Of a stretch of DNA of 57,086 nt, positions 16,139 through 24,404 are shown in pieces (the first letter of the stretch is position 1; the number at the start of each line of letters is the position of its first letter). This DNA is from Gammaproteobacteria bacterium (GTDB lineage Bacteria > Pseudomonadota > Gammaproteobacteria > Chromatiales > Chromatiaceae). The translations under genes and the position numbers were made by a program. The notes beneath the pieces were generated by a model. It saw nothing but the letters and a program-made list of their open reading frames with translations. It was not told the DNA's origin and did not search any database. Location of the stretch: contig JAGRGU010000116.1 in assembly GCA_020445335.1 (NCBI GenBank), positions 1-57,086 on the forward strand, in the 5' to 3' direction.

Positions 16139-18490
16139 ATGGCAAGTTATCTGCATCCTGGCGTCTACATCGAAGAGATACCCAGTGGCGCCAAGCCGAT
16201 AGAGGGGGTTTCCACTTCGGTGGCGGCATTTGTAGGGGCGGCCAATCGCGGCCCGGCCGGGCAGGCGGTACTGATAGGCAAATTCGACGACTATGTCAGT
16301 GCCTACGGCAGGGTCGCCGATGAGCAGGATGCGATGGGGATGGCCGTGCAGGCCTTTTATCTGAATGGGGGCGGTGCGGCCTACATATGTCGCCTGGTGG
16401 GCGACGGCTCCAGCCGCGCTGCACTCAACGTCAACGGCGAGGGCGTGGCCGGTGCGGGCGATACCGCCGACCCGGTACTGCGGATCAGCGCCAGCAGCGT
16501 GGGTGATTGGGGCAACGATCTCTATGTGCAGATCGTCAAGGCCGACCGGGACGCGCTGACATTCGATCTTTTGGTCGGCCACCGCAAAGATGGCGCCTTC
16601 GTCCGCGACGAGTTGTTTGCGGATCTGACCATGGTTGAGGGAGACGACAACTATGCGCTCACCCGCGTCAACGGCAATTCGGCGTTGATAGAACTGGCGC
16701 TTGGCGCCGCCGCCGAGATTGGCGGCAGCAGCGAACAGTATCAGTCGGCGACACTGAGCGGTGGCGCGCTGCCGGAGACGGCGGGACATCTCAGCGCAGG
16801 GCTCTCGGCGCCGATGATTTTGACGCTCAACATCAACGGGCAGGGTGCCGAGCAGATAACGCTCGATCCCGCTGCCATCACGCTGGCGGGTGCCGATATC
16901 GACGTCGATGCGGCCGCGGTGGCCACCGAGATCCAGACCCGGGTGCGGGCGCTGGGCACAGCTGCCGCCTACCAGGGTTTCGGATGCAGTTACGATGCAC
17001 CCTCCAACCGCTTCAGCCTGACCACACCGGAAGATGACTCCACCGCCTCCGTCGTGGTCTATGACGGTACCCTGGCGACGCTGCTGCGGCTGGATGCGGC
17101 ACAGACCGCGACTCTTACAGGCGCCGCGCTGGCTAGCACCGGAACCCTCTTCAGCAGTGGTGTCAGCGGTTTGCCCAGTCTCTCCGACACCAGTCTGACG
17201 CTCAATATCGACAACCTGGGCGACATCACCATAACGCTCGATCTCACCACGCTCACGCTCGCCGGCACCAATGCGGCGGACGGGCAGCGCGTCGCGCTAG
17301 CGATTCAGAACGCGGTGCGCGCGGTCGACGCGCGTATCGGTTCGTACAAGGATTTCAGCTGCAGCTACAACAGCTCGCGTCAGTTCGTACTGCGCTCTGG
17401 CAGCAGCGCCATCAGGCAGTCCGGTCTCGCCGTGACCGATGGCGCGTTGGCCGATCTGTTGGGGTTGAACGCGGCGGATACACCGTTGCTGACGCCCGGT
17501 CGACAGCAGGAGCAGGGGACGGCCGCGGTAATGCCGCTGGTCACCCTGGGCACATTGGCGCAGGGCGAACAGCTCTTGGGAGGCGGCGCCAATCCGCCCA
17601 CCGCCAACGACTACAATGCATTCTACGGCAACGTGCTGCGCAAGGTGCGCGATGTCAGTATTCTGCTGCTGCCCGGCCAAGCCTGGCCGCAGAGCGGGCC
17701 GCACGCGATCATCGACGAAAGTCTGGCGCACTGCGAACGCATGGCCAACAGGATGTTGATCGTCGATCCACCGAAAGGGCTTGAACTGACCCAAGCCGCC
17801 ACGGTTGCCCAGCTCGGCCTGCCGACCTCCACCTACAGCGTGCTCTACTACCCCTGGGTGGACGTTGCCAACCCTTTCTACAACGCAGATACCAATCCCA
17901 ACGCCAGTACTACGCTCAGTGTTGCGCCTTCCGCTTTCGCCGCGGGCATCTGGGCCAAGACAGACGGACGTCGTGGCGTCTGGAAGGCGCCGGCCGGCGT
18001 CGAGGCGCGCATCAATGGCGCGGCCGCGCTCGCCTACAAGGTCGAGGAGCTGGAGCAGGATCAGCTCAACCCGCTAGGCGTCAACTGCTACCGCAGTATG
18101 CCCAACTACGGCGCGGTGGTCTGGGGCAGTCGCACCCTGGCGACCAAGGCCGATCCGGAGTGGCGTTACGTGCCCGTGCGCCGTACCGCGATCTTCATCG
18201 AACAGAGCATATTCAACGGCATTCAGTGGTCGGTGTTCGAACCCAATGACGAGCCGTTGTGGGGTGCGTTGCGCAGCAATATCGGATCTTTCATGAACGG
18301 ATTGTTCCGCGCCGGCGCCTTCCAGGGGGCCACCGCCAACGAAGCCTATTTCGTGCGATGCGGTCTTGGTGACACCATGACCCAGGGCGATATCGATCGT
18401 GGCCAGGTGATCGTCATCGTCGGCTTCGCGCCGCTGAAACCCGCCGAGTTCGTGATCGTGCGGATTCAGCAAAAGGTGGCTCAGCAGTAA
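16139..18490 (+). CDS. eCIS contractile sheath protein
   Basis: A 783-residue phage tail-sheath-like protein. It opens with YLHPGVYIEEIPSGAKPIEGVSTSVAAFVG-type sequence, the sheath N-terminal signature, and ends with the conserved sheath C-terminal domain (WRYVPVRRTAIFIEQSI, then PNDEPLWGALRSNIGSFMNGLFRAGAF). GGAGGAG precedes the ATG at 16139, and the four codons upstream are excluded because they contain that site. Sheath subunits polymerise around the inner tube and contract to drive it. Sheaths of Afp or PVC particles are about 350-450 residues; this one is longer owing to two repeated inserts of about 105 residues (about 226-330 and 352-456). Only one sheath gene is present, whereas Afp has three. 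Confidence 0.9.
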   Translation: MASYLHPGVYIEEIPSGAKPIEGVSTSVAAFVGAANRGPAGQAVLIGKFDDYVSAYGRVADEQDAMGMAVQAFYLNGGGAAYICRLVGDGSSRAALNVNGEGVAGAGDTADPVLRISASSVGDWGNDLYVQIVKADRDALTFDLLVGHRKDGAFVRDELFADLTMVEGDDNYALTRVNGNSALIELALGAAAEIGGSSEQYQSATLSGGALPETAGHLSAGLSAPMILTLNINGQGAEQITLDPAAITLAGADIDVDAAAVATEIQTRVRALGTAAAYQGFGCSYDAPSNRFSLTTPEDDSTASVVVYDGTLATLLRLDAAQTATLTGAALASTGTLFSSGVSGLPSLSDTSLTLNIDNLGDITITLDLTTLTLAGTNAADGQRVALAIQNAVRAVDARIGSYKDFSCSYNSSRQFVLRSGSSAIRQSGLAVTDGALADLLGLNAADTPLLTPGRQQEQGTAAVMPLVTLGTLAQGEQLLGGGANPPTANDYNAFYGNVLRKVRDVSILLLPGQAWPQSGPHAIIDESLAHCERMANRMLIVDPPKGLELTQAATVAQLGLPTSTYSVLYYPWVDVANPFYNADTNPNASTTLSVAPSAFAAGIWAKTDGRRGVWKAPAGVEARINGAAALAYKVEELEQDQLNPLGVNCYRSMPNYGAVVWGSRTLATKADPEWRYVPVRRTAIFIEQSIFNGIQWSVFEPNDEPLWGALRSNIGSFMNGLFRAGAFQGATANEAYFVRCGLGDTMTQGDIDRGQVIVIVGFAPLKPAEFVIVRIQQKVAQQ
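16814..17506 (+). repeat. Tandem duplicated domain inside the sheath gene
   Basis: Residues about 226-330 and 352-456 of the sheath (16814-17128 and 17192-17506) are homologous to each other. Both run LTLNI, then a TLAG strand, an AxxIQxxVRA helix, a YxxFxCSY strand, and a final L-x-DLL/LLRL helix with TLTGA or LLTPG. The pair sits between the N-terminal and C-terminal sheath domains, the site where phage sheaths carry surface-exposed insertions. The repeat accounts for most of the extra length. Confidence 0.7.
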
Positions 18491-18535
18491 CGGCTGCAGA
18501 CGCCCCAACAGCACAGGAATTCAGGAGGAAAACTC

Positions 18536-19045
18536 ATGGCAGCTCCACTATTTCCCGTCAACGCCCATCGCAGCGATCCCTACCGAACCTTCATGTTCCA
18601 GGTGGTGATCGACGGTACGCCGGTTGCCGGACTGAAAAAGATGAGCATGTTGAAAAAGAGTACCGAAGCGGTCAAATGGCGTTCTGCGGGCGATCCGGCG
18701 CACGAGCGGGTGATGCCCGGCGGCACCAGCTACGAGCCGGTGACGCTTGAACAGGGATTGACCCACGATCCGGTGTTCGAGAACTGGGCCAATCTGGTCA
18801 ACAATATCCAGGGCAACGCGGCAATGTCGCTGGTCAACTACCGCAAGGACATCGTGCTCAATGTGCTCAATCTGCAGGGGCGCATCGCCATCTCCTATCG
18901 CCTCTATCGTGCCTGGGTCTCGGAGTACCAGGCGTTGCCCGAGTTTGATGCCGGGACGATGAATGCGGTGGGGATTCAGACCCTGACGCTGCAGCACGAG
19001 GGGTGGGAGCGCGACACCTCGGTAACCGAGCCGACGGAATCCTGA
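18536..19045 (+). CDS. eCIS inner tube protein
   Basis: A 169-residue protein of the phage T4 gp19 / Afp1 tube family, with the expected size. Motifs are RSDPYRTFMFQVVIDG near the start, KWRSAGDPAHERVMPG in the loop, and GTMNAVGIQTLTLQHEGWER near the end. Hexameric rings of this protein stack to form the tube that carries the spike and, in many systems, the lumen-loaded cargo. A strong AGGAGG precedes the ATG. Its 46-base spacing to the sheath gene and shared strand indicate co-transcription. Confidence 0.88.
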   Translation: MAAPLFPVNAHRSDPYRTFMFQVVIDGTPVAGLKKMSMLKKSTEAVKWRSAGDPAHERVMPGGTSYEPVTLEQGLTHDPVFENWANLVNNIQGNAAMSLVNYRKDIVLNVLNLQGRIAISYRLYRAWVSEYQALPEFDAGTMNAVGIQTLTLQHEGWERDTSVTEPTES

Positions 19046-19057
19046 TCGGAGTAGGCG

Positions 19058-19888
19058 GTGCAGCTCCCCGGCGGTCTGATCATCGACGGTGAACGGCGGC
19101 GCGATTACAGCTTTCGTGCCGTAACCGGCGAACTCGAACTGGAGTTGAGCGAAAACGCACTGCAGGCAACCAGCCATCCGGCGCGGGTGAGTGCGGTACT
19201 GCTCCGTGCGCTGCAGCGGATAGCGGGGTGCGAGCCGAACGCCGGCCTGATCGGCCGCCTCAGTGTCGGCGATCGCCAGTTCCTGATGCGGCGTCTTGCC
19301 ATCCATATCGACGATTCGTTGAGTTGGCTCAGCGCCAAATGCGGAAGCTGCGGCGAACCTTTTGACATTCCTCTGCGCCACTCCGAACTGCCGGTCAAAG
19401 CGGCCGGCGAAGGTTATCCGGAGAAGGTGATCGAAAGCGCGCTGGGGCGGTTGCGGGTGCGGGTGCCGAGCGGCAGCGATCAGGAGCTGGTGGCACGGGT
19501 CGAGGACGATGACGAGGCACTCAGAACGCTGCTGAGCAGATTGATTCGCCATGCCGACAGCGGTGCGGAAGTTGCACCCGAATCGCTGGATGCCGGGCTG
19601 ATCGCACTGATCGAGTCACAGGTGGAAGCGATGGCGCCGGAAGTGGCGACCGAACTGCTCGCAGATTGCCCCGTCTGTCAACAACAGAATCGCGTGACGG
19701 CCACACCCTACGCCAGTATGCAGCGGCCAACCGGCGAACTGTTCTCCGAAATCCATCGGCTGGCGCTGCACTATCACTGGGGCGAGGCTGAGATTCTGGC
19801 GCTGCCACGCAGTCGCAGACACACCTATCTGGCACTGATCGATCGCACCCGTGGCATGCGGAGCGCGGAACGGTTCATCGAAGGTTGA
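19058..19888 (+). CDS. eCIS-associated zinc-ribbon protein, baseplate-chaperone-like
   Basis: A 276-residue protein from a GTG start, 12 bases after the tube gene. It has two CxxC pairs, CGSC at 95-98 and CPVC at 204-207, which probably bind one zinc ion across 105 intervening residues. The alpha/beta sequence resembles the zinc-ribbon baseplate or hub-assembly-chaperone-like proteins that accompany contractile systems, but I cannot name a family with certainty. Position directly after tube and before a low-complexity gene suggests a part in baseplate or tube assembly rather than in the particle itself. Its stop is followed after four bases by the next ATG. Confidence 0.55.
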   Translation: MQLPGGLIIDGERRRDYSFRAVTGELELELSENALQATSHPARVSAVLLRALQRIAGCEPNAGLIGRLSVGDRQFLMRRLAIHIDDSLSWLSAKCGSCGEPFDIPLRHSELPVKAAGEGYPEKVIESALGRLRVRVPSGSDQELVARVEDDDEALRTLLSRLIRHADSGAEVAPESLDAGLIALIESQVEAMAPEVATELLADCPVCQQQNRVTATPYASMQRPTGELFSEIHRLALHYHWGEAEILALPRSRRHTYLALIDRTRGMRSAERFIEG

Positions 19889-19892
19889 CGAC

Positions 19893-20801
19893 ATGGGCTA
19901 TTTCTCGGAGATCATCGCGGACAGCAGGACCCGGATCGGCAGAACGCGGGAGCGCGCCGAGGTGGCCCCGCAGCCCAAACCCTGGAACGAAGCTGTGGCT
20001 GATACCCCGCCCGCGGAGCCGGTAACAGCCGTCAAGGCTGGAGTGGCAGGGGCACCGTCGTTTGCGGACCATCGGCCGGGGATCGAGATGGATAGCGCCG
20101 TCCAGTTGCACAGTGCCGACCATCCGGCCGAACCTGTCCCGGCGGCGGGAGTTGTACCTGTCGCCGCATCCGCAGCCGACCGAACACCGTCATCGGGGCA
20201 GTCGTCGGCAGCGGATTCGGTACCCCCGGTCTCCGCGCCATTCGTGGTGGAAGAAGCCGCGCCGGTTGCCCGGCGCGAGGCTGCCGAATCCGTCGTCACG
20301 GTATCGCTGACGGTGCCGCACCGGCCAGCACAGCCGACCCTGGAGAGCGATTCGCCATCGTCGTTCGCAGGCGACCAGGTCGTGACGGGCAGCTCTGCCC
20401 CCGATCTTCGCCGGAGCGCTCCTTCGCAGGCGCCGGTGGCTGCTGAAAGAGCGTTGACGCCGTCCGCTGCTGAGTCGATGCCGACGGGCAGCGCGGGCGC
20501 AGCGTATCCACAGGAGAACCAGGCGCAGTCGCATGCGGCTGATCCTCCCGCGCCGCGCGACAGCGTAATCGCGCAGGAAGTCAGAGTTCGCACCGTCGAT
20601 GTTCCGTCAGCGAGTGTCGAGCGGCCGCCAGCGCAGAGGCCTGAGGTTGTTCAGCGCGAGCCTGCTTCGAGTACGCACGGCGCTCATCTGCAGATCGGTG
20701 TCGTCAACGTCATCGTCGAGGGGGCGGCTTCGCCTGCGAAGCGGGCGCCAGCGACCGGCGACCGCAATATCGCCAGCCGCAACTTTTTAAGGAGCCTGTG
20801 A
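19893..20801 (+). CDS. Low-complexity Pro/Ala/Ser-rich eCIS protein
   Basis: A 302-residue protein. The ATG at 19893 is chosen because the frame upstream lies in the previous gene. After about 30 residues (GYFSEIIADSRTRIGRTRER, rich in charge) it becomes an extended, disordered stretch of proline, alanine, serine and glutamate, and closes with a folded-looking HLQIGVVNVIVEG motif near residue 280. No catalytic motif or recognised domain is visible. Linker-like composition and position among structural genes suggest a scaffolding or spacing role, but that is inference. It is far shorter than the tape-measure proteins of Afp or PVC. Confidence 0.5.
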   Translation: MGYFSEIIADSRTRIGRTRERAEVAPQPKPWNEAVADTPPAEPVTAVKAGVAGAPSFADHRPGIEMDSAVQLHSADHPAEPVPAAGVVPVAASAADRTPSSGQSSAADSVPPVSAPFVVEEAAPVARREAAESVVTVSLTVPHRPAQPTLESDSPSSFAGDQVVTGSSAPDLRRSAPSQAPVAAERALTPSAAESMPTGSAGAAYPQENQAQSHAADPPAPRDSVIAQEVRVRTVDVPSASVERPPAQRPEVVQREPASSTHGAHLQIGVVNVIVEGAASPAKRAPATGDRNIASRNFLRSL

Positions 20802-20802
20802 G

Positions 20803-21831
20803 ATGGCGCTGCCGGAGTCGTCACTCTCGATCGCCTGCAATTCGATCTACGACTTCGTCCGTCTGGGCGTGAATGCGGCGGGCAACGGCATCACTGTCAC
20901 CATGGGTCCGCCGGCGGCGGTGGCCAGCGAGGAGGATGCGCAACGCATCAATCTTTTCTTCTACCGCATCGAACCCAGCGGATTCGAGTCGGCGCCGCAT
21001 CCCAACGACCCCTGGCGGGTGCGGCTCTTCTGCTTGATCTCCACCTTCGGGATAGATGAGGACGATGTGCCGGCGGGCGAGAACGATCTGCGTATGCTGG
21101 GCGAGGTGATTCGCGTTTTCCGCGAGCAGCCGGTGCTCGACACGCTGACGCTCGGCAGCGAACAGATCCGCATGCAGGCGGTGTTCACGCCGGCGAGCGA
21201 TGAACAGATCAATCAGATCTGGTCGACCCAGGGCGATGCCACCTACCATCCCTCGGTGGTCTACGAGATGGCGCTGGCATTGATAATGCCCTCGTCACGG
21301 CGTATCGAGCCTTCACTGGTCGGCGCGATCGGCAGCCAGGCCCGTGCCGGCCGGGCCGGGCGTTTCCAGCAGTTCAACGGCGCCATCCAGGGGCCTCCGG
21401 TCACACTGCAGCGGATCGATACCAGCAATCCGCGCTGGCTGCCGCAGCTCTGTTGGCTGCATCAGGGCGAGTGCGCGCACAGTCTCAGCATCGAAGAGGC
21501 CGAAGCGTTCACACCATTCGTCTGGCTGGCGGGCGACAACTCTGTCAGCGTCGAACTGGTATGGGAACTCTGGGACAGCAGCGGCTGGCGCCGGGTCGGG
21601 GTGCCGATCCCCGCGACACCGTTCAACGATCTGATCGACCCTGAGAACATTCCGCACATCGCGCCGCCGTTTCCGTTGCAGGTAAGTTCACCGGTGACCA
21701 TACCGCCGGGCGAGAGCGCGGCGCAGGGGCTTCTTTACGCGGTGCGGCGGATCACGCCACAGCCGGGCGGAGCGGAGATCGAGCTACGCAGCAATCCGTT
21801 GCTGTTGAGCCGCTTCAGGGGGATGCCATGA
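20803..21831 (+). CDS. DUF4255 (Pvc16-like) tube-cap protein
   Basis: A 342-residue protein whose N-terminal half matches DUF4255: ALPESSLSIACNSIYDFVR, the INLFFYRIEP strand, and DPWRVRLFCLISTFG followed by GENDLRMLGEVIRVF. In Photorhabdus PVC and Serratia Afp the protein of this family (Pvc16/Afp16) caps the tube and sheath at the distal end and ends their elongation. The C-terminal half (about residues 190-342) is longer than the minimal domain and beta-rich. The stop overlaps the next start by four bases, as the ATPase gene begins at 21828. Confidence 0.82.
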   Translation: MALPESSLSIACNSIYDFVRLGVNAAGNGITVTMGPPAAVASEEDAQRINLFFYRIEPSGFESAPHPNDPWRVRLFCLISTFGIDEDDVPAGENDLRMLGEVIRVFREQPVLDTLTLGSEQIRMQAVFTPASDEQINQIWSTQGDATYHPSVVYEMALALIMPSSRRIEPSLVGAIGSQARAGRAGRFQQFNGAIQGPPVTLQRIDTSNPRWLPQLCWLHQGECAHSLSIEEAEAFTPFVWLAGDNSVSVELVWELWDSSGWRRVGVPIPATPFNDLIDPENIPHIAPPFPLQVSSPVTIPPGESAAQGLLYAVRRITPQPGGAEIELRSNPLLLSRFRGMP

Positions 21832-23165
21832 GCGTGCCACTGAACGCGATCGCGCCGCCGACGCTCGAGTTGGAGTGGGAGCGCGTGGAACTGCTGGCGC
21901 AGTGCCTGTTGTCGTCGCAGCGCGGCGCGGAACCTGCCGGTGAACAGATCGAACGGTTGCAGCAGCTGCAGGCGCGGCTCGAACGGCTGCGTAACAGCGA
22001 GCAGAGTCCCTGGCGGCGGCTGCCGGTAGAGGATCTGCCTCCGCTCGCGCTCGACCTGCTGGCTGCGGTCTACGCCGCCGAAACCCGGCCGCGGGTCGGC
22101 TGGATCTACCAGGAGTTGCAGAGCGGTTCAGCGCAAACTTTCGCCACGCCGGCGCTGCTCAGCCTGCTGTTGGCGTTCGACGACAGCGAGCTGGCGTCGC
22201 TGCGCGGGCTGATCGCCGCCGATGGTGCACTGGTGGCGCGCAAACTGGTCGCCGTGGAATCGAACAGTGCATTTTCGCCGCTGCGTCCGGAGCCGGCGAT
22301 GCTGGCACGGCTGATGGATTGGCCGCTGCCGGAGCAGACGCCACCCGGTGCGGTACGGGTCAGGCAGCGTGCGGATTGGGATGAACTGGTGCTGCCCACC
22401 GATCGCGCGCGGATGCTGCGCGAATTCCTGCTGTGGCTGCGCCATCGCGAACGTGTGGTCGACGAGTGGGGCGGCAGACCCGTGGGCGGCCCCGTGGCGC
22501 TCTTCAGTGGCCCCTCCGGGACCGGCAAAACCTTCGCTGCGATCGTGCTAGCGACAGAGTTGGGTTGGCCGCTCTTCCGGGTCGATCTGGCGCGTTTGGT
22601 GAGCAAATACATCGGTGAGACGGAGAAGAACCTGGGTCGGTTGTTCGATGCCGCACACGGCCAGCCGATGGTGCTGCAGTTCGACGAAGTGGACGCGCTG
22701 ATGAGCAAGCGGGGCGAGATCAAGGAGGCGCGCGATCGCTACGCCAACATGGAGGTGAGTTACCTGCTGGCGCGCATCGAGGAGCATCAGGGGCCCTGCA
22801 TCCTGACCACCAATCTGCGCAGTCAGATCGATAAGGCGTTCAGCCGCCGTTTTCAGATGGTGGTCGAATTTCCGCGCCCCGATGCGCAGGCCCGTGCCGA
22901 ACTCTGGCGTCGGATGTTGCCGCAGCGTGCGCCGCTGGCTGATGATCTGGATATTCCCTTCCTCGCGCGGGCGGTCAATCTGACTGGCGGCAATATCCGC
23001 AATGCGGGTCTGCATGCCGCCTATCTGGCAGCCGGCGATCGGCGGGCGATCGACATGAGCCATATCGCCATCGCGGTCTGGCGTGAGCTGGCCAAGGACC
23101 GTGTGCAGCTCAATCCGAGCGACCTTGGCCCACTGGCCGCACATCTGCCGGAGGCACTGCTGTGA
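21828..23165 (+). CDS. eCIS AAA+ ATPase (Afp15/Pvc15-like)
   Basis: A 445-residue AAA+ protein. The N-terminal 200 residues are helical, and the ATPase domain follows with Walker A GPSGTGKT at 228-235, the ESK-like SKYIGETEKNLGRLF segment, Walker B LQFDEVDAL at 283-291, and a sensor-type TTNLRSQIDKAFSRRF stretch with arginine fingers. Counterparts in Afp and PVC loci are needed for particle assembly or cargo loading, although the exact role is not established. Its start overlaps the cap gene and its stop overlaps the following small gene, consistent with tight co-expression. Confidence 0.85.
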   Translation: MSVPLNAIAPPTLELEWERVELLAQCLLSSQRGAEPAGEQIERLQQLQARLERLRNSEQSPWRRLPVEDLPPLALDLLAAVYAAETRPRVGWIYQELQSGSAQTFATPALLSLLLAFDDSELASLRGLIAADGALVARKLVAVESNSAFSPLRPEPAMLARLMDWPLPEQTPPGAVRVRQRADWDELVLPTDRARMLREFLLWLRHRERVVDEWGGRPVGGPVALFSGPSGTGKTFAAIVLATELGWPLFRVDLARLVSKYIGETEKNLGRLFDAAHGQPMVLQFDEVDALMSKRGEIKEARDRYANMEVSYLLARIEEHQGPCILTTNLRSQIDKAFSRRFQMVVEFPRPDAQARAELWRRMLPQRAPLADDLDIPFLARAVNLTGGNIRNAGLHAAYLAAGDRRAIDMSHIAIAVWRELAKDRVQLNPSDLGPLAAHLPEALL

Positions 23166-23446
23166 ACGGCATCGGGCGCATGAGCATCGATCGCTTCGAC
23201 CTGCGGCTGCCGGCCGGCTTCGAATCCCGCGCGGAGGCCATCGCGCGGCAGACGCTGCGCCTGCTGTCATGCACGGCACCCGCATTCGACGGCCTATTGC
23301 CAAGGCTCGACATAGGCCAAATTCGGCTTCACGGCGGCGAGACCAATGATGTGATCGCGCGCAGGATCTGCCGCGCCATAGAAAAGCAGATCGTGAATGC
23401 TGCGCAGCAGCCCACGCGCGCGACGGGAGTGTCCTATGTTGATTAA
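23162..23446 (+). CDS. Small eCIS protein of unknown function
   Basis: A 94-residue protein that starts with GTG inside the ATPase stop codon (GTGA) and runs into the start of the next gene. Its sequence, with LDIGQIRLHGGETNDVIARRICRAI in the middle, shows no motif I recognise and no membrane segment. Similar short frames are found between the ATPase and the LysM/tube-adaptor genes of other contractile loci, but their role is unknown. It overlaps the next gene by 11 bases. Confidence 0.55.
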   Translation: MNGIGRMSIDRFDLRLPAGFESRAEAIARQTLRLLSCTAPAFDGLLPRLDIGQIRLHGGETNDVIARRICRAIEKQIVNAAQQPTRATGVSYVD

Positions 23447-24098
23447 TCTGACCAAAGGGGTACTGCTCGAGTACGGTCTGTCGCTGCCGCCGCTGATGCT
23501 GCAGTTCGAATTCAATCCGCAGACATTGTCGCGCACCCGCACCATCAGCATCACCCGCGGCAACGCGCCGGGGACGCGCGGCGGTTACGATTTCGCGCTG
23601 CCGACCGAAACCCCGCGTGTGGCGCAGGGGGTCAGCGTCGAGCCGGAACAGTTCAATTTGCAGATTCTGCTCGATGCCACCGATCGTATGGGCGATCCCA
23701 ATCTGCCGGGTCATGCGGTCGCGGTGACGCTGGGGATCGAACCGGAGCTGGACACCCTGCGTAGCATGGTGGAACCCAAATCCCAGGGTCCCGGCGGGCT
23801 GCAGATGCTCTCCAGCCTTGGCCTGGGCGGTAGCCGGGCGTTTCAGCGTGACGAGCATCCGTCGGTACTGCTGCTGGTCTGGGGTACCCACATTCTGCCG
23901 GTGTTTCTCACCAGCGTGCAGGTGGAGGAGAGTGCGCATCTGCCACATCTGGTGCCCTATCGCGCCAACGTGACGCTCAGCTTCCAGGTGATCGAGGGCA
24001 ACAACCCCTTCTATCAGGTGGAGAAGATCAGGCAGACGGTCGGAGCGGCGCTCAATCTGGCGACCGGTGTCTCGGCTTCGGTATCGGTGTCGTTCTGA
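23436..24098 (+). CDS. CIS tube-adaptor protein (N-terminal part of an Afp7-like protein)
   Basis: A 220-residue protein from the ATG at 23436. It resembles the contractile-injection-system tube N-terminal domain found in Afp7/Pvc7: LMLQFEFNPQTLSRTRTISI near the start, the LPGHAVAVTLGIEPELDTLRS helix, LLLVWGTHILPVFLTSVQVEE, and RANVTLSFQVIEGNNPFYQ. In Afp and PVC this domain is fused to a C-terminal LysM module; here the LysM part is a separate gene immediately downstream. It probably forms the ring that joins the spike hub to the first tube ring. Confidence 0.8.
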   Translation: MLINLTKGVLLEYGLSLPPLMLQFEFNPQTLSRTRTISITRGNAPGTRGGYDFALPTETPRVAQGVSVEPEQFNLQILLDATDRMGDPNLPGHAVAVTLGIEPELDTLRSMVEPKSQGPGGLQMLSSLGLGGSRAFQRDEHPSVLLLVWGTHILPVFLTSVQVEESAHLPHLVPYRANVTLSFQVIEGNNPFYQVEKIRQTVGAALNLATGVSASVSVSF

Positions 24099-24107
24099 GG
24101 AGGTGGC

Positions 24108-24398
24108 ATGCTGAGCAAGAAATCACGCTATCGCGACGCGTTGCCGTTTGCCGGGGATAGCCGGGGCGAAACCGTTTTTCGCGGTCTGCGCGCCCGGCCC
24201 ATCGGCGCCGCGACCGGTGTGGTGGAGCATGAAGTGAAGGTGGGGGACCGTCTCGATCGGCTCGCGCACCACTACTACAACGACGATCGCCTCTGGTGGC
24301 GCATCGTCGACGCCAATCCGGAGGTGCTGTTCGGGCAGCTGTTGCTGGAGTCGTCGATGGCGGGCAGGGTCATTCTGATCCCCAAGGCGCGAGAGTAG
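24108..24398 (+). CDS. LysM-like protein (C-terminal part of an Afp7-like protein)
   Basis: A 96-residue protein whose second half is a LysM-type domain: VVEHEVKVGDRLDRLAHHYYNDDRLWWRIVDANPEVLFGQ, broken down as the opening VKVGDRLDRLA, the YYNDDRLWWRIVDANPE helix and the closing RVILIPK. LysM domains bind glycan chains of peptidoglycan, and in contractile systems stabilise the baseplate rather than hydrolyse the wall. The spacing of nine bases after the adaptor gene shows the split arrangement. GGAGG lies upstream of the ATG. Confidence 0.8.
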   Translation: MLSKKSRYRDALPFAGDSRGETVFRGLRARPIGAATGVVEHEVKVGDRLDRLAHHYYNDDRLWWRIVDANPEVLFGQLLLESSMAGRVILIPKARE

Positions 24399-24404
24399 AC
24401 GGAC

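Noticed and set aside
19893..20801. The low-complexity eCIS protein as a tape measure
   Set aside because: At 302 residues and without coiled coil or hydrophobic helices it is too short and of the wrong composition; left as unknown.
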